Assembly: GCA_021464245.1 (NCBI GenBank)
Contig: JADCRB010000020.1
Span: 1,074,502-1,138,501 of the forward strand
Length of the DNA stretch: 64,000 bases
Source of the DNA: Carallia brachiata
Lineage: Eukaryota; Streptophyta; Magnoliopsida; Malpighiales; Rhizophoraceae
Reading direction: 5' to 3'
Both the position numbers and the translations under genes were made by a program. Positions 1-12,285 of the stretch are shown here, in pieces. Every line of letters starts with the position of its first letter. Positions within the stretch are counted from its first letter, which is position 1. The notes below the pieces were generated by a model. That model was given only the letters and a program-made list of their open reading frames with translations, did not search any database and was not told the DNA's origin.

Positions 1-64
1 ATAAATAAATATCAAATCAAATACTAAATTACACGTAATATTTATGCAAATATTGAATCTATCA
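1..64 (+). mobile_element. 3' end fragment of an LTR-like repeat
   Basis: The window opens inside a repeat whose last bases (positions 41-64, ending CTATCA) match the 3' terminus of the 1.44-kb element at 14983-16426 at about 20 of 24 positions. The similarity continues a little further left as an AT-rich stretch. The rest of the element lies outside the window, so its size and type cannot be judged here. Confidence 0.35.
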
Positions 65-1275
65 CTGATGACCTAGAGGAGAGCAGAGCGGTGGTCTCCA
101 GTGACGCGGGCGGTTGAATTCATGGATTGCAGCAATTTCAGGAGGATTCCTAGAGTGAGAAAGGCCATTGTGTGTTGCGTGTGGTCTCGTGCAAGAGGGC
201 GTGCCGAGGGAAGGTTTTTTGGAGGACTAAAAGAAAGAAAGAAACGGGAATATGATTGTTCCCGGCCATTATTAATTCAAATTGGAATGTCCGCTGATTA
301 TTTGAAGGAAAAACATTAAAGTACATAAAGTGGTGGACAGAAAAGTGTTCATAATATAACTGTAACTTATATTTGTGTAATCGTGTTAATTTTTTATGCA
401 ACAAAAAATTATATAATTTTTTGTACCACATTTTATTACTTTTATTGTATAAATATTTATAACTGTTGCATTATTGACAAATCTTCTGTCTTTTATCCTC
501 TATCCTCTTAATGGATCTCTTATTTTAATTTATTTGAATCTTGGTGGGCCCAGTAAGCTTATGTCACAACGCAAATGAGCCAACTCACACCTCACAGTTT
601 ATTAAACTTACGCTTCCAAAGATAGGAGAGGATCCTGAGTTAGTGATGCATAAGCATAAATTGTGGGGAAGAGATGAAAAAGAAGTGGGTAAAGAAACTT
701 ATAAGGTAATTAGGGCTAAATAGGTTTAATATTTTTCTCAGCATTTAATCATTTTGTTTTTTTTTTCAGTATTTATCTTTTTATAGTTTTATTTTTGAAG
801 TAATTGTGTATCATCATTCAGCAAGAACATCATTAATCTGCAGGGCTCATATTTCGGACCTTGTAGATCTGTAGTAGAGTACTAAACTAACTGTTACAGT
901 TTTAGTTCATTTTTCTAATCATCTCAATCCTAACTTCGAAGATATGCAATTTAGGGGTATTTATATGGCCAATCATTCAATCCTAACGTGAAAAGATATT
1001 TGAGCAGCGCTGTGTTTGAATTTGAACAATGTTATGTTTCATTTGGTACTTGTATGACAGTTATTAGACCAAATTTTACTTTTGCTATACCAATACTTGT
1101 ATTTTAATCGCTAATCAATACAAACTCTTGTAATGATATTTCATTTAATAAGGAGCGTTTCATTAAGAATTGTCTGTTTTTGATCGTTAAGACTATTTTT
1201 ATTACTATTGAACATTAAAGTAACGATTTTAAAAAAGTAACGTTTTGATGGTGTTAAAGCAACCCTTTGAAAGAA
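65..1275. other. intergenic, upstream of the chitinase-like gene
   Basis: About 1.2 kb of AT-rich DNA. The short open frames near 101-319 and 541-723 have no recognisable protein and no splice structure. It presumably holds the promoter of the gene at 1383, but apart from the TATA box at 1276 I see no specific element. Confidence 0.4.
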
Positions 1276-1282
1276 TATAAAT
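1276..1282 (+). promoter_or_regulatory. TATA box of the chitinase-like gene
   Basis: TATAAAT lies 107 bases before the chosen ATG at 1383, a spacing that allows a leader of about 75 bases. An upstream in-frame ATG at 1287 is too close to this box to be inside the transcript, which supports the ATG at 1383 as the start. Confidence 0.55.
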
Positions 1283-1382
1283 TGAATTGCAAACCTTGTT
1301 TTTCATATCTCAAATCATTATATTTATTAGGGAGAGTGAGATAAGGGGAGCTTACTCTAAGCTTCCTAGTCTCAAATTTATA

Positions 1383-2592
1383 ATGGCAACTAAAATACTC
1401 ACTCTCCCTTTTATCTTTTCCACCCTCCTTATGTCACTTCATCTCCATTTCGCCTCGGGCCAAACTGTGGTCAAAGGCAGCTATTGGGTTCCTAACGGCG
1501 GATTAGCAGTTTCCGACATAAACTCCACCCTTTTCACTCATCTCTACTGCGCATTTGCTAATGTAGATGATCAAACGTACAAAGTTACCATCCCATCCTC
1601 AAACCAAGCCCAATTCTCAACTTTTACTCAAACTGTCCAAAAAAAGAACCCTTCAGTGAAGACCCTTTTGTCAATCGATGGAGGAGGCGCCAATGACACC
1701 ACTTTTGCTCTAATGGCTAGCCAATCCAGAACCCGCAAGGCATTCATCGACTCTTCGATAGCTGCAGCTGGAAAAAACAATTTCCATGGCCTTGATATTG
1801 TATGGAACTATCCTTCTGATACAATTCGAATGTCCAAATTTGGCGAGCTCCTGAAGGAGTTGCGAGCCGCCGTAGCCGCCGAGGCAAAGAGCTCCGGCAA
1901 GTCACCATTGCTTTTGTCCGCTGTAGTTCTATACTTGCCTTATTATTTCGCGCGAAACCTGCCATACCCAATCCAGGAATTGTCCAACAGCTTGGACTGG
2001 ATCAATATACATGCTTTTGACTTTCACATTCCTGGCCGAGGTATAAGCACAGGACCACCTTCTGCATTGTACAATTCTGGCTACCGAGATGGTGCGGCTT
2101 ATGGGGTCATTTCTTGGATCAAGTCAGGCATGTCTGCTAAAAAAATGGTGCTCGGATTGCCCTTCTATGGTTGGGCTTGGCGTCTCACGGATGCAAATGA
2201 TCATGGCCTTTTTGCACCGGCTAATGGAGCTGCTTTATCAGGGGATGGAGGGGATGGATCACTTGGTTATAAGGAGATCAAGCAGTTCATAACCCAGAAC
2301 TCGGCTACAAAAGTGTTCAACTCCACTCTTGTTGCTGATTATTGCTATAGTGGAACCACATGGATTGGTTATGACGATATTCAGAGTATCTCCACCAAGG
2401 TTTCGTATGCTAAAGAGAAAGGATTGCTTGGCTACAATTCTTGGCACGTTGGTGCTGATGACAATTGGACCCTTTCTACCAAAGGTTAGTCAATCATTTT
2501 CTTTTTTTATTGTGATCCGAATTTTAGTTTTTGACTAATCAAAAGTGAAATTTTTTTCTTGTGTGGCGACAGCATTCCAGACATGGGGTTAA
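1383..2592 (+). CDS. GH18 class V chitinase-like protein, probably catalytically inactive
   Basis: Exons 1383-2484 and 2573-2592 give 373 residues. The donor is AAAG/GTTAGT, the acceptor GACAG/CATTCC, and the second exon adds only AFQTWG before TAA. Residues 1-26 form a signal peptide ending ASG, so the protein is predicted to be secreted. Family landmarks are present: YWVPNGG after the signal, THLYCAFANV, VKTLLSIDGGG, LGLPFYGWAWRL and the C-terminal SWHVGADDNW. The active-site segment normally reads LDLDWEYP, where the glutamate is the proton donor. Here it reads LDIVWNYP (residues 137-144), so the middle aspartate is V140 and the acid is N142. The usual MAYDFYGP-type substrate motif is also altered (HAFDFHIPG). 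Known plant relatives with such losses are chitinase-related lectins. I infer carbohydrate binding without hydrolysis. The frame is otherwise intact, so it does not look like a random pseudogene. Confidence 0.9.
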
Positions 2593-3372
2593 ACGCTGAT
2601 ACCTGTTGCTGAGAAGAAAAGCATACATGAAGAATAAAGAAAAGAATATAGAATCGAGATCATGTATTTTATATCAATCTTGTATATGTTATAATAAGGC
2701 AAACTGGTTGATTGTATCTAAATCTATATGCTTTATGCTTTGTAAGAGATCCGGTAGATAATTAATATAAAATGATTGTGCTTTAGTTTGTGAGTTTTTT
2801 TCTTATCTGCCACCCTCTTTTAAGTTGATTAGAATTTAAACCTACAGGCTATATGGGTTGTAAATATTTATAAAAAATATTAACATAAATTTCAATTACA
2901 TATAATATAAGATAGATTCAAAAAATTAAAACAATTGAAAAATCACGAATTGTAATTATTGACACTATTAATTGTATATTAATATTTATTGACATATATT
3001 ATATTTATGTCACATTAGAATTTAATTAGTAAAATAATTCAAGGGATGTCTTTAATTGCAATCATCAATTACAAATATTGATACCCAATTGTAATCATAA
3101 AACGTTAAAAAATTTATTTTATATTTATGTCATAATTATTCTTTTAACTATAGTTAATGAAATAATAATTAAAGGGAGTAGAATATTAATTGTTAATGGA
3201 TTATTTGCTTAATAAAGTAAACAGTAAAGGAAAAACCAAAAAATTCGCAATAATTATTACATTTACATTGATGGTTACTGGTGAGTGATAACTTTGAAGA
3301 AGAGAATTAAAGTCCATGATTAGCCTGATTTTTATGTTATTGTTAAACACTACGAAATTCTTGTAAGGATCG
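2593..3372. other. intergenic, AT-rich
   Basis: It contains the chitinase-like 3' UTR, with AATAA-type signals near 2688-2695. The rest is AT-rich DNA with poor copies of an ATTGTAATTA-like motif around 2930-3110. No gene is visible. Confidence 0.4.
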
Positions 3373-3900
3373 TTGAGTGGGAAGCGCCTCTCCTTGGATG
3401 GGTTAAAATTAATACGGATGAGAGTGCTCGCGGCAATCTGGGGCACGCCGGCATTGGTGGGTTGCTGCGAGACGAGAATGGAGCCTGGCGTGGAGGTTTC
3501 ATGGCACCAGCTGGAGAGACTACTGACATGGTAGCTAAGCTTTTAGGAATTCGTCATGGTTTGGAGTTATCTTGGGAGTAGGTTCAAGGCAGTGATCTTG
3601 AAGACATATTCTCTTGAAGTATTACACTTGATCTCTTCTAATTATGGTGCGGCTCATCTTCTAATGACATAATATTACTTAGTGATCGAAGTTAGAGTTT
3701 TAATTGTAACATGTCTTACGAGAAGGTAATTCATACGCTGACTTCTTAGTAAACTCGGTGTAATTGACCCTATAGATGATACTCTTCTTACCCTTCCACC
3801 AATGAAGCTGGATCCTCTTCTCGATGGCGATCGTAATGGGGTGCTATTTTTCAGAGACTAATTTCTAGCACAGTGTTACTTTCCCTTGTAAAAAAAAAAG
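3373..3900 (+). mobile_element. decayed 3' end of a LINE (RNase H domain plus poly-A)
   Basis: Three frames on the + strand together match the RNase H-like domain that ends many plant non-LTR retrotransposon ORFs. First, 3381-3578 reads PLLGWVKINTDESARGN, then GHAGIGGLLRDENGAW, up to a TAG at 3579. A shifted frame continues at about 3582-3680 with SLEVLHLISSNYGAAHL. A third frame, 3766-3861, reads DPIDDTLLTLPPMKLDPLL and ends NGVLFFRD before TAA. A run of ten A at 3890-3899 closes the copy like a retroposon tail. The copy is 5'-truncated, with at least two frameshifts and several stops. A related fragment captured from a host RNase H-like gene is possible but less likely given the poly-A. Confidence 0.75.
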
Positions 3901-6900
3901 TCAGGGAAGACGCTTTCTTCTCTCTCTCTTTTTTTTCCCTCGCTCTTCCAAATTAACTAAATGGTACGGATCACAAATAATTATCTCAACCAAACGAAAC
4001 CCATAGCCTAACGCCTCTTTCTCTTTACTTTTTGTTCATTCAATTTAGTCGGTCGTGATTGATTATCCCATTAACTCAAAAGGATCAATAATAGTACTAC
4101 AAACCGTTGCGGCTCAGTGCTCAGTGCTAAGCACTCAAATCAGTGATAGATAAAAAATTTGGAGTTCAAGTGTTGTTAAGGTCGTTAGTAGGATAAAATT
4201 TACGTTTCCTTGATGTTAAGTATATAATATAAATATGTGAACACTTTATACTTCTCTTTAAATGGTATGCAAATGTTCTTAACAAAAAATGAAAAAAAAT
4301 AAAAAAAATAAATAAACTGTTAAATTAATTATGTATCATATATGTGATACAAATTACGTATTTACATGGTAAAACTCTAATAAAACACCCATCCTAACTT
4401 TCTTTCTTGGTCAGGTTAGCTCTGTTCCTACGCACCCTTACTGCTTTCCTACTTAAAAGCTAAGAGACAAACAAGAAGAATTAGATTAGGTCTATTCCTA
4501 CAAGGGGGCCTTGACATCCACCTGAACCCGCCCTTGTCGGAGGACAAGGTTTCACAGCAGTTCTCCTTTTTCTTTTTCCTTGTTCAGATTTTTAAACAAA
4601 TGCCTGATTTTTTTTTATTAAGAAAAACAATATATTAAGAAAAAATATATATTACTGATACGTGAGTCATCGCATGTGTAAGTGTTAGGGTTACCTGTTA
4701 AGATTTTCATTCAATCTCTTTCATAAGAAGAATTCATGTTAATCTCTTCTATACATAGAACCCACTACTCATATATTGTTGGACTCAAACAGACGTCCTC
4801 TTAGTTATCTATAGTATTAACAAATTTAAAACTTGTACCACATGCACACAACTCAATTGACAATTAAAAGAAGAATATTATGTCTATGCGGGCTGAAACT
4901 TAAATTCGGTCAACGCGAGGAAAATACGCGAGTTATCTCTTACTACCGTCTCGGATAATAAATGCCTCGCTTGTTATTGATATAAATAACATACAGGGAG
5001 ACTAAACCAAACCCAATTATTGTTTTCCTTTACTTGGAGAATTGCGTTTCTTGAGCGAACCCAATTGCCGTATACTGGAGCAGTGGAAGTGGAGAAGGCA
5101 GCGGATTGTTATTAGTTGCGAGATAATAATAATAACAACACTTCTCCGGTGGTCTCATTGTTTCACAACAAACAACAAAAGGGTTGAGGTTCAAGTTTAG
5201 CCTTCCGATGCCTTCTCACTTCCACTCCTCCGGTTCCGGCGGCTCAAGTTCAGCCTTCTTCTGCATCCTTACCGTCGGTAAGTACCGCTCATTGTTTGTT
5301 TTTTTTTTTTTTTTATATAATTGAAAACTAAGTTACATTTGTTTCCTTCTTGTTGTTTGTCAATGAAACACACCGGACACTCTTGGCCTGAGAAAGTCCG
5401 AACTGTTCTTTTTTGTTTATTCTTATGAATTATTTCCCTTTTTTTTTTTTTAACTTTACCCTCCAGATTGTTTTCCCGTAGCGTGAATGGGGTTGTTAAT
5501 TGACTTAATTCCAATTCCGAATTTTTCTGAGGTTTTAATTTGCTGATTTTGTTTGCCTGCCTGTTAATATGAAAAAAAATGGAAATTTTGAATTAGGAAA
5601 ACTGTCACAAGAATGCAGTGATTTAAACTAGTTTTAAAATTTCGCACTCTTGTTTTAAAAAAAAAAAAACCATCGCTCTCAAAAATATGATTTTAGCAGC
5701 TTGGTGTTTAGAAATTGATATTCATGATTAATATTTGTGTATAATCAGGATTTTTTTTATTGTTAGCTCTCACGGGGCCACCATACCAAGGCTTAGCGTT
5801 GGGCAGGGGCTTCAATTTAGCATAATGGCGGTACAATTTCACCATTTCGTTCTTGCCAAGAGAATTTGCCACTTTCGTCAATGCAGGAAAAGTGCCCATG
5901 CACTCAGCTCGTTAATTCTTTGTTTTGAGGACTCGGATTTCATATACCAAGCATTTAATAAAAAGATTATAAAAGTGTTTATAAAGAAGTTTTTTTTTTT
6001 TTTTTTCGACAGCAAAAATCTTTTTCATAGCAACTCCAAAAAAGAAGTACCCAAAAGGATATTTAAAAGCAGGCGTTCATCTACCAAATCAAAGTTAAGA
6101 TTGCGTTTTGTATCTAAAAATTTAAAAATCTTAATGATGTTTTAATTATAGTTTTGCGACCGCTTTAAAAAGCCTCTATTGGCTTTTTTCTTACCAAGGA
6201 TTATAGTCCTTTGTCATCATTCCCGGAATTTGAAGCTACTAATTGGGTTTTAAACAGTAATAATTGGATTATTTTGTACCGCCTTTCCCTCACACCTCAT
6301 TGTGCAGTGGTATACGCAAAGAACACAAGCAGAGGTAAAGATGGCCATTAGTGGAAGGGCCATAGCATCAAAACCCCACCCCATTTTCCCCCTTTCTTTT
6401 GTTATACTGACTACTTCGCTTACCAGCCCTTTTGCATGTCTCCTTCTTTTTCCAGATTTATTTCATCTTCTTAGTGTTTGAGTGGTTATTACTTGTTTAA
6501 GGCATCCAAGGCTTGATGAAGCTTTGACGACCTTTACGGAAAACATTTCCAAAAAAAAAAAAAAATAACACAGAAACCAGTTCTTGTCTGGATTCTAACT
6601 TGAACCCCAGTTATTATGGTCAATCAGATACAAAACCCAGTACATGTAGTCTTTGAAAAATGAAAAGAAAATAGAAAGAAAAAGAAAACAAGGGCACCAA
6701 AAATTAATCATCTAATTGACCACTTCGTTATTAAATAAACAAAACTGAGCGTGTGAAAGAGTACAGTAAGCAAATGAGAGATTAAAAATTGAAAAGATAT
6801 ATGAGAATTTAAAAAGTAGACTAGAATCTATTTGTCTTGTAGTGATGAGTTAAAAAGCATCTGTGTGTAAGACGCCGAATTGTGCATGCAAATATCACCA

Positions 6901-7928
6901 CCCTGTTCAAAAAACAAACAATTCTCACTAAGTCAGGTGACTATTTACGTGTTGATGTTGTTGGAAGAAGTCTCCTTCAAGAAGGCTAATTTTGAGTTCT
7001 TTTTCTTATAATTTTGTTGGATCCAGACAAGGATAATATTAACTGAATATGGCGGACATGAGTCTCGCATGAAACTTGTGTCTTTTTTTTTATTTGATTA
7101 AAAATTTTAACATTACATACAAATAAATAAAAATCTCCATACAAACCTTTTATCGATTGTACAAGTAGGTAAAAAAAATTTTAATAACTATACACACATT
7201 TTTATCATCCTTCTTATACATTTATCTTAATTATATTCACATCATAAACTTTTAAAAAAATAGGGCAAAGAAAAAAAAAAGAAAAGACACAAGACTCACA
7301 CACGACCACATAGTCATATCACCGTATCTTTTTTCCTGTCTCTTCGCCCAATCTCCCTAACTTTTTTGCTTAATTTATTCTCATTTTCAGCGCCCAAAAC
7401 AACAATAAAAAAAAACCGAAAATTTTGAGTTGAGAGTTGAGACTATAGTTGGTTGATCAAGAAATTCTCTCTATTTTTTAATAAAAAAAATGACGACTTC
7501 GAATCTTCGATAGTTTCCCTTCATCCAAACAATTAAGCTATGCTTGAAATTGCACATTTGCTCGCTGCTTAAACATAAACCGATTAAATCATTAAAATTA
7601 TCCTCGCGGCCGTGGTTTAATTCAATGCTTAAAATCGACGAGCAGAACAAGACCAAGGAATCCATTTAACATAAAAACATATGGTAATCAGGGAAACCGA
7701 TGTACTTATATATTGAGCGCATTTCAGTGGTGGTCAATCGGTCATCCTTAATGCACAATAACAATGACAATTTTCCCTCTAGTTAATTAACATGCCTGAC
7801 GTCAAAATTGTTCCATGAATACAAGGCATCTCTTACATTCTTAATCTCCAGGGAATAATGGAAAAAAAATTTAAAAGAAGGGAGAGAGAAAGATTTTTTT
7901 TTTTTTTTCCCCATTTTCTCGCATATTC
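3901..7928. other. 4-kb stretch without a convincing gene
   Basis: AT-rich with many short homopolymers. At about 4100-4260 there is a SINE-like stretch with a B-box-like GAGTTCAAG. At 4981-5277 there is a possible lone first exon, listed separately. A short frame on the minus strand at 5708-5899 and one on the plus strand at 5735-6145 overlap each other and match nothing I know. From 6160 to 7900 I see nothing recognisable except the downstream flank of SYP32. Confidence 0.4.
4981..5277 (+). other. possible first exon with TATA box and splice donor
   Basis: TATAAATA at 4981-4988 is followed by a CA-rich leader-like stretch, an ATG at 5208 and a good donor CG/GTAAGT at 5278. The 70 coding bases read MPSHFHSSGSGGSSSAFF followed by CILTV. 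No downstream exon in frame could be recognised, so this may be a relic of a gene start or a noncoding transcript. Confidence 0.22.
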
Positions 7929-10900
7929 TTATGCCACAAAAAACAAGAAAATCATGAGGAACACAATCAACACAAAAAATATCTTGATCATCAGCCATCG
8001 GTTGGATGAAATACTGTTGAGATACCTGACAAGTTGGCCTTGTGCTCCTTCTACATTTGACAGTGTATCGTCCATATTCTCGTCAATCCTGCAAACCACA
8101 TTAGTGTCGCCATCGATGAGTTAAAACCCATGCTTGTTCCAATTAATGGTGGTGGATTGAAAATAGGTTATACTTCCCATCTCCGAAATTCAGTTTGAGC
8201 CTCTACAATTTTGTAAAATTTTAGGGTGGATTGGCTCCCTCACTAATCTTCAAGCATGTGATGCATAGACAGAGAAGGTTTTGTTTAACAAATGCGCAGC
8301 ATTAGCAACCCTCTTTCAGTGAAAGGCATTTCAGTCCCAATGATTAGGAAAAAAAAAAAAAAAACTGTTCCCTTTATGCATGTGGACAAACTTTGAAGTA
8401 AATATGCAAAAGTAAATATGCAAACTTGCTTTGTACAACTTGAGTCATAATCGATAATGACAAGTAAGAATGTACCTAATCGCAAGCTCCCCTTGCTGTG
8501 AAACCATGGTTGCTAGTTGCGTAAAGATGTTGCTCAGTTCGTGAATTGTTGACTCCACATTATGCAAAGCCTCAGCTCTACTCTGCATGTAACTGTCTTG
8601 TAGCGGAACCATCTGCTGTTGCTGTTGACGCTGCTGCTGCTGCTGCAAAAGTGGCTGAGACTCCACATCTGCCTGCTTGCTGGCAAGGACATTTTTCATA
8701 TTCAAAAATAGAAAAAAAGGCATCAGGAATTTTTTGTTAATATTAAGATGTCATAATACACGATACTCACACAATGGGGTGTTGGAAAGGTTTTTTTATG
8801 CCGCCTTGGTATTGAGTACACAGAAAAATTTAGAAAGCAGGTCCAAGAAGAAACTCTTAATATGAACTTTCTAAAAGCATTGTTTGCATTTATTCTACCT
8901 GCCAAACAACTGGGATGAGGGTGCAGAACCATTGGCCCATGGAGGAGGAGGAGGAGCCGGTGATGCACTTGTGGCAGAGCGGGAAGCTAGTGGACGCTGA
9001 CGAACAAAAGGATTTGTAGCATCTTTTGAAGCAGCTGAAGAAAACAACTGCCTTCTGTTCTCATGAACCTTTAGATTCTGCACAAATACATAATAAAACT
9101 CAAAACTCAGCACATAACACAACAACGGAGATGATGTCAATTATGGCCCTTGAGCTACAACTTGTGCTGACAACTTTAAATGTACCTCTGTCCTCATTGT
9201 AAGAACTTCCTTAAACTCCTTTGTGGCACTCATCAAGCGGTTCTTTAGATTATCTACAACAGTGGTTGAATGGGTAGTGGTATCACTTGAGATGTTTCCA
9301 CTGTCATTTTGGGAATTGCAAAGGAGTTGCAGGTCTACCACAGCTGCATTAAGTGCAGTGATATCTTGCTTTATAAGTGCTGTCAGCTCTTGGATCTCCA
9401 TAGTTGGATCGTCAAACACTGATGTTCTCTTTGCCACTGATTGAAAATTGAAAAGATAAAAAGATTAGAACCATTTTCTCAATTTTTATCACTTTTGGAC
9501 CTCTCTAAATGGTAACAAAAAGTCCAGCACCAAACAATGAAAGCAATTTAAACGCTAGATGCCCATATTAGTTTCTTCAGTCCCAATTAAATGTAAACCC
9601 ACAAAGCACTGGGGTAAACTAAGGTAACCAAACATAAACTAAAGAGTAACAGAACAAGACTCGCACGTCAACACTACCATAATGTCTCCATAAGTGGCAG
9701 CAACAATCGGCATGTCATATAAAAAATCACCAAGGAACAAAAAAAGAAAAGACTAGAAAAACAAAAACATTTTAGTTCACAAGATTTACAATCAAGAATG
9801 GATTTGATTTCCAATAAGTTCTAGCAGGTATATTCCGAGATATTATGTAAAACATTGTTTTTGATTCTGGTACTTGCACCCCATTTGTCCTGTACATAAT
9901 ATTTGCACAGGCCGATTTATAACTTAAGGCAGTGTATAAATTTTCCAAAAGATGCATGTCATACCAAAGATTTCCCAATCACAAAATCATGATTTTTGAT
10001 GCTAAACCTGGCAACTCCATTATTTACTGACTTTGACGTGTTACATGACAGAAGGTGCATGTTCACAAACTAAAGTGGAAAACATTTATCACTAACTGAC
10101 ATTTGCAGCTGTACACGAAAGAAATCAATGCCAGGACGACACTAAAAAAAATGCACATTGCAGACATCGCACTTGAAATTTATTTGATCTTTATTGATTT
10201 TTCCATCGCGCAAAGAATGAAAGCTTGGAATATCGAATAGAAAATGATCCAGGTAGAATACTTTCAGCTGCAGATGGCTAAAACAATTTAATGTATTAAG
10301 CTATTGTAGATATAAGACAAGCCATCAAACTCGTGCATGACATATGTCAACTAAACACATAAATGAGTTACAATGATACAGATTAAACAACTGATAGTGC
10401 CATTTCATAGGGTCAAACCATGCAACTCTACTTGGAATATTCGTTCCAGAACAAGGTCATCTCTCAAAGCAGAATGATAAGTATGGATCCATTCATTCCA
10501 TGCTGAAATATGCTAATCGAACTCTTTGGATATTGAATAACTATCAGATACTTCTATAGGTTCTAATAATAGAAACAATTATTTTCAGAGTAGACTTATG
10601 ATACATGATCGTCTCACATGGTTTGCCCTCACGAGACAATGACAGGACACGCATTTGGTAGTATTGGCATGCCTGCTCTGGATTACCAAATTAAGTATTC
10701 AACAAAATATACTCCCTCGCAGCCCACCCTTCCACGCTTGATTACATGCCATTCTCCTATTTCCATGCCAACTACGGCTTTTGAGCCGCACTACAGGCGA
10801 CACAGAGTCTCAGTCACACATGCGGCCATCATCCACTTTACAATGTTGTCAAAGAAGTTTTCAGCTCACTTATTAAAAAGTGCAGAAGCATCATCTTACG

Positions 10901-11463
10901 ACTAAACAATGCCTCAAAAATTGCGGCTATTAGATCTACTGCCAAGGCACTGCAATGTCGAACCGAACCGCATAGAAAATCTCCAATACTCTCATCACAG
11001 CCACAGCAATTTCCAATTTAAAATCATTCTCATTGCCACCAACTAAAAAATCGATGTCTACTTCAACCATTTAGCTAATTGCGCTCAAATTAACCTAATT
11101 ATTGCACGAAAAAGGGACAAAAATTGAAGCCAAAGAAAAAAATTCAAACAGATTAAAAAAACAGCAAGGCAACAACAACAACAACAAGAATAACTCACAT
11201 TTAGCGAGCTTGGCCAGCTTCTGGGACGTCTGGTGGATCCCGAAGCCGATCTTGGACGCGCGCTTGTTGAACTCCGATTGAATCGAGACGGCAGATCGAG
11301 TGGCATCAGATTTGGCGTTGTAACTGCTATTGCTACTGGTGCTAGCCGACGACGCCGACGCATCGTTGCCCGACGAGGATGACTTCTTCAGCCTCTCCGC
11401 TACGCTGAAAAACTCCTGCGTCCGATCCCGGTACGACGTTTTCCCCGACATCGCCACCGACAT
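7929..11463 (-). CDS. SYP32: syntaxin-32-like Qa-SNARE
   Basis: Five exons, complement of 7929-8088, 8476-8679, 8899-9077, 9186-9436 and 11199-11463, encode 352 residues; Arabidopsis SYP32 is about the same length. All introns are GT-AG and keep phase; intron 1 is 1,762 bases. It acts in ER-Golgi and intra-Golgi membrane fusion as the plant Sed5/syntaxin-5. The N-terminal SYRDRTQEFF motif corresponds to the Sly1-type SM-protein binding peptide. Then come the helical Habc region (KRTSVFDDPTMEIQEL onward), a proline-rich linker with a CAG-encoded glutamine run near 8620-8645, and the Qa SNARE helix (ALHNVESTIHELSNIF through NSISSNRW). The protein ends in a tail anchor, IKIFFVLIVFLMIFLFFVA. The start chosen is the ATG at 11463 (MSVAMSGKTSYRDR); the second Met four codons later is equally possible. 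High confidence from near-identity of several segments to the remembered family. Confidence 0.95.
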
Positions 11464-12285
11464 CCCTTCCAATTGTATGACACCCAAAAAACAAAAAAAA
11501 GCAACCAAAATTTCACTTTCTAAAACAGACGGCCTGTTTGGATCAGTGAATATATACGAACGTATTGAAAGAGGTTCGGTGCCCTGACAAATTTGGGCAC
11601 TAGCTCAAGGCTGGCAAGTTTTGGACGATGAAACGACGTCGGATCGATTGTACGAGACGAATAGGTGAACAGAATTCGAGGACGGTAACGTAAATACGGG
11701 ATAACAGCGAGGGCAGAATCGGGAAGAATGAACCGGAGCTGGAATTGCAGGAAAGGGTCGGAGGGAGGAATGGTGGGGGATCCAGATCTGACAAAGCCGA
11801 ATATAGATGTTCGCCGTCATGATTCGGGCTGATGTTTTTATTTTTATTTTTATTTTTTTACTTCAGAGTGTTCCGCTATAGACGACACCGTTTTGGGTGT
11901 CTTTAATAGGAGACTCAGACAAAACGCACCGTTTTTTGCAGAGGAGACTCGAATTCCAAACGACCAATAATTAACTTGTTATTTCCAATTTCTTTAGCAA
12001 CCATTGTTAATTAATGCCATAGGCGGAGTCCCCAGATGCCCAAACAAATTGGATAAAGTTGCTTTCTTTTAGTAAGAAGGAATTGGTGGAGAGATTATGC
12101 ATTCCAGATTTATAAATATTTTTGCTGCAATAAGCATGATAGAGAAGTGAGCAACAAAAAAATGAAGGTAGGTAGACAAAACATTAATTTCATGGAGGAA
12201 AAAAAGAAAACTTTGCTCAAAGTTGGATGTTGAAGTACAATCTGCCATAAACCTAGACTCTCTAAATCTGTTCCTTTCTTATGCA
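11464..12285. other. SYP32 5' flank and GH17 3' flank
   Basis: The SYP32 5' flank lies on the right side of the gene. GC content is higher between 11600 and 11820, which may be a leader or a CpG-like promoter. Two open frames there overlap each other on the minus strand and look incidental. 12000-12285 is the probable 3' UTR of the glucanase. Confidence 0.4.

Noticed and set aside
101..723. Short frames upstream of the chitinase-like gene
   Set aside because: No family resemblance, no promoter or splice signals, and low-complexity lysine/arginine-rich content.
1744..1971. Minus-strand frame within the chitinase-like exon
   Set aside because: A shadow of the real + strand coding sequence.
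5708..6145. Overlapping open frames on both strands (LYRHYAKLKPLPNAKPWYGG on the minus strand)
   Set aside because: Neither is recognisable, no splice structure links them to a neighbour, and they cover the same bases. Possibly a gene fragment, but not supportable.
10600..10905. 95-residue frame in the SYP32 first intron
   Set aside because: No resemblance to a known protein; it lies inside a well-supported intron.
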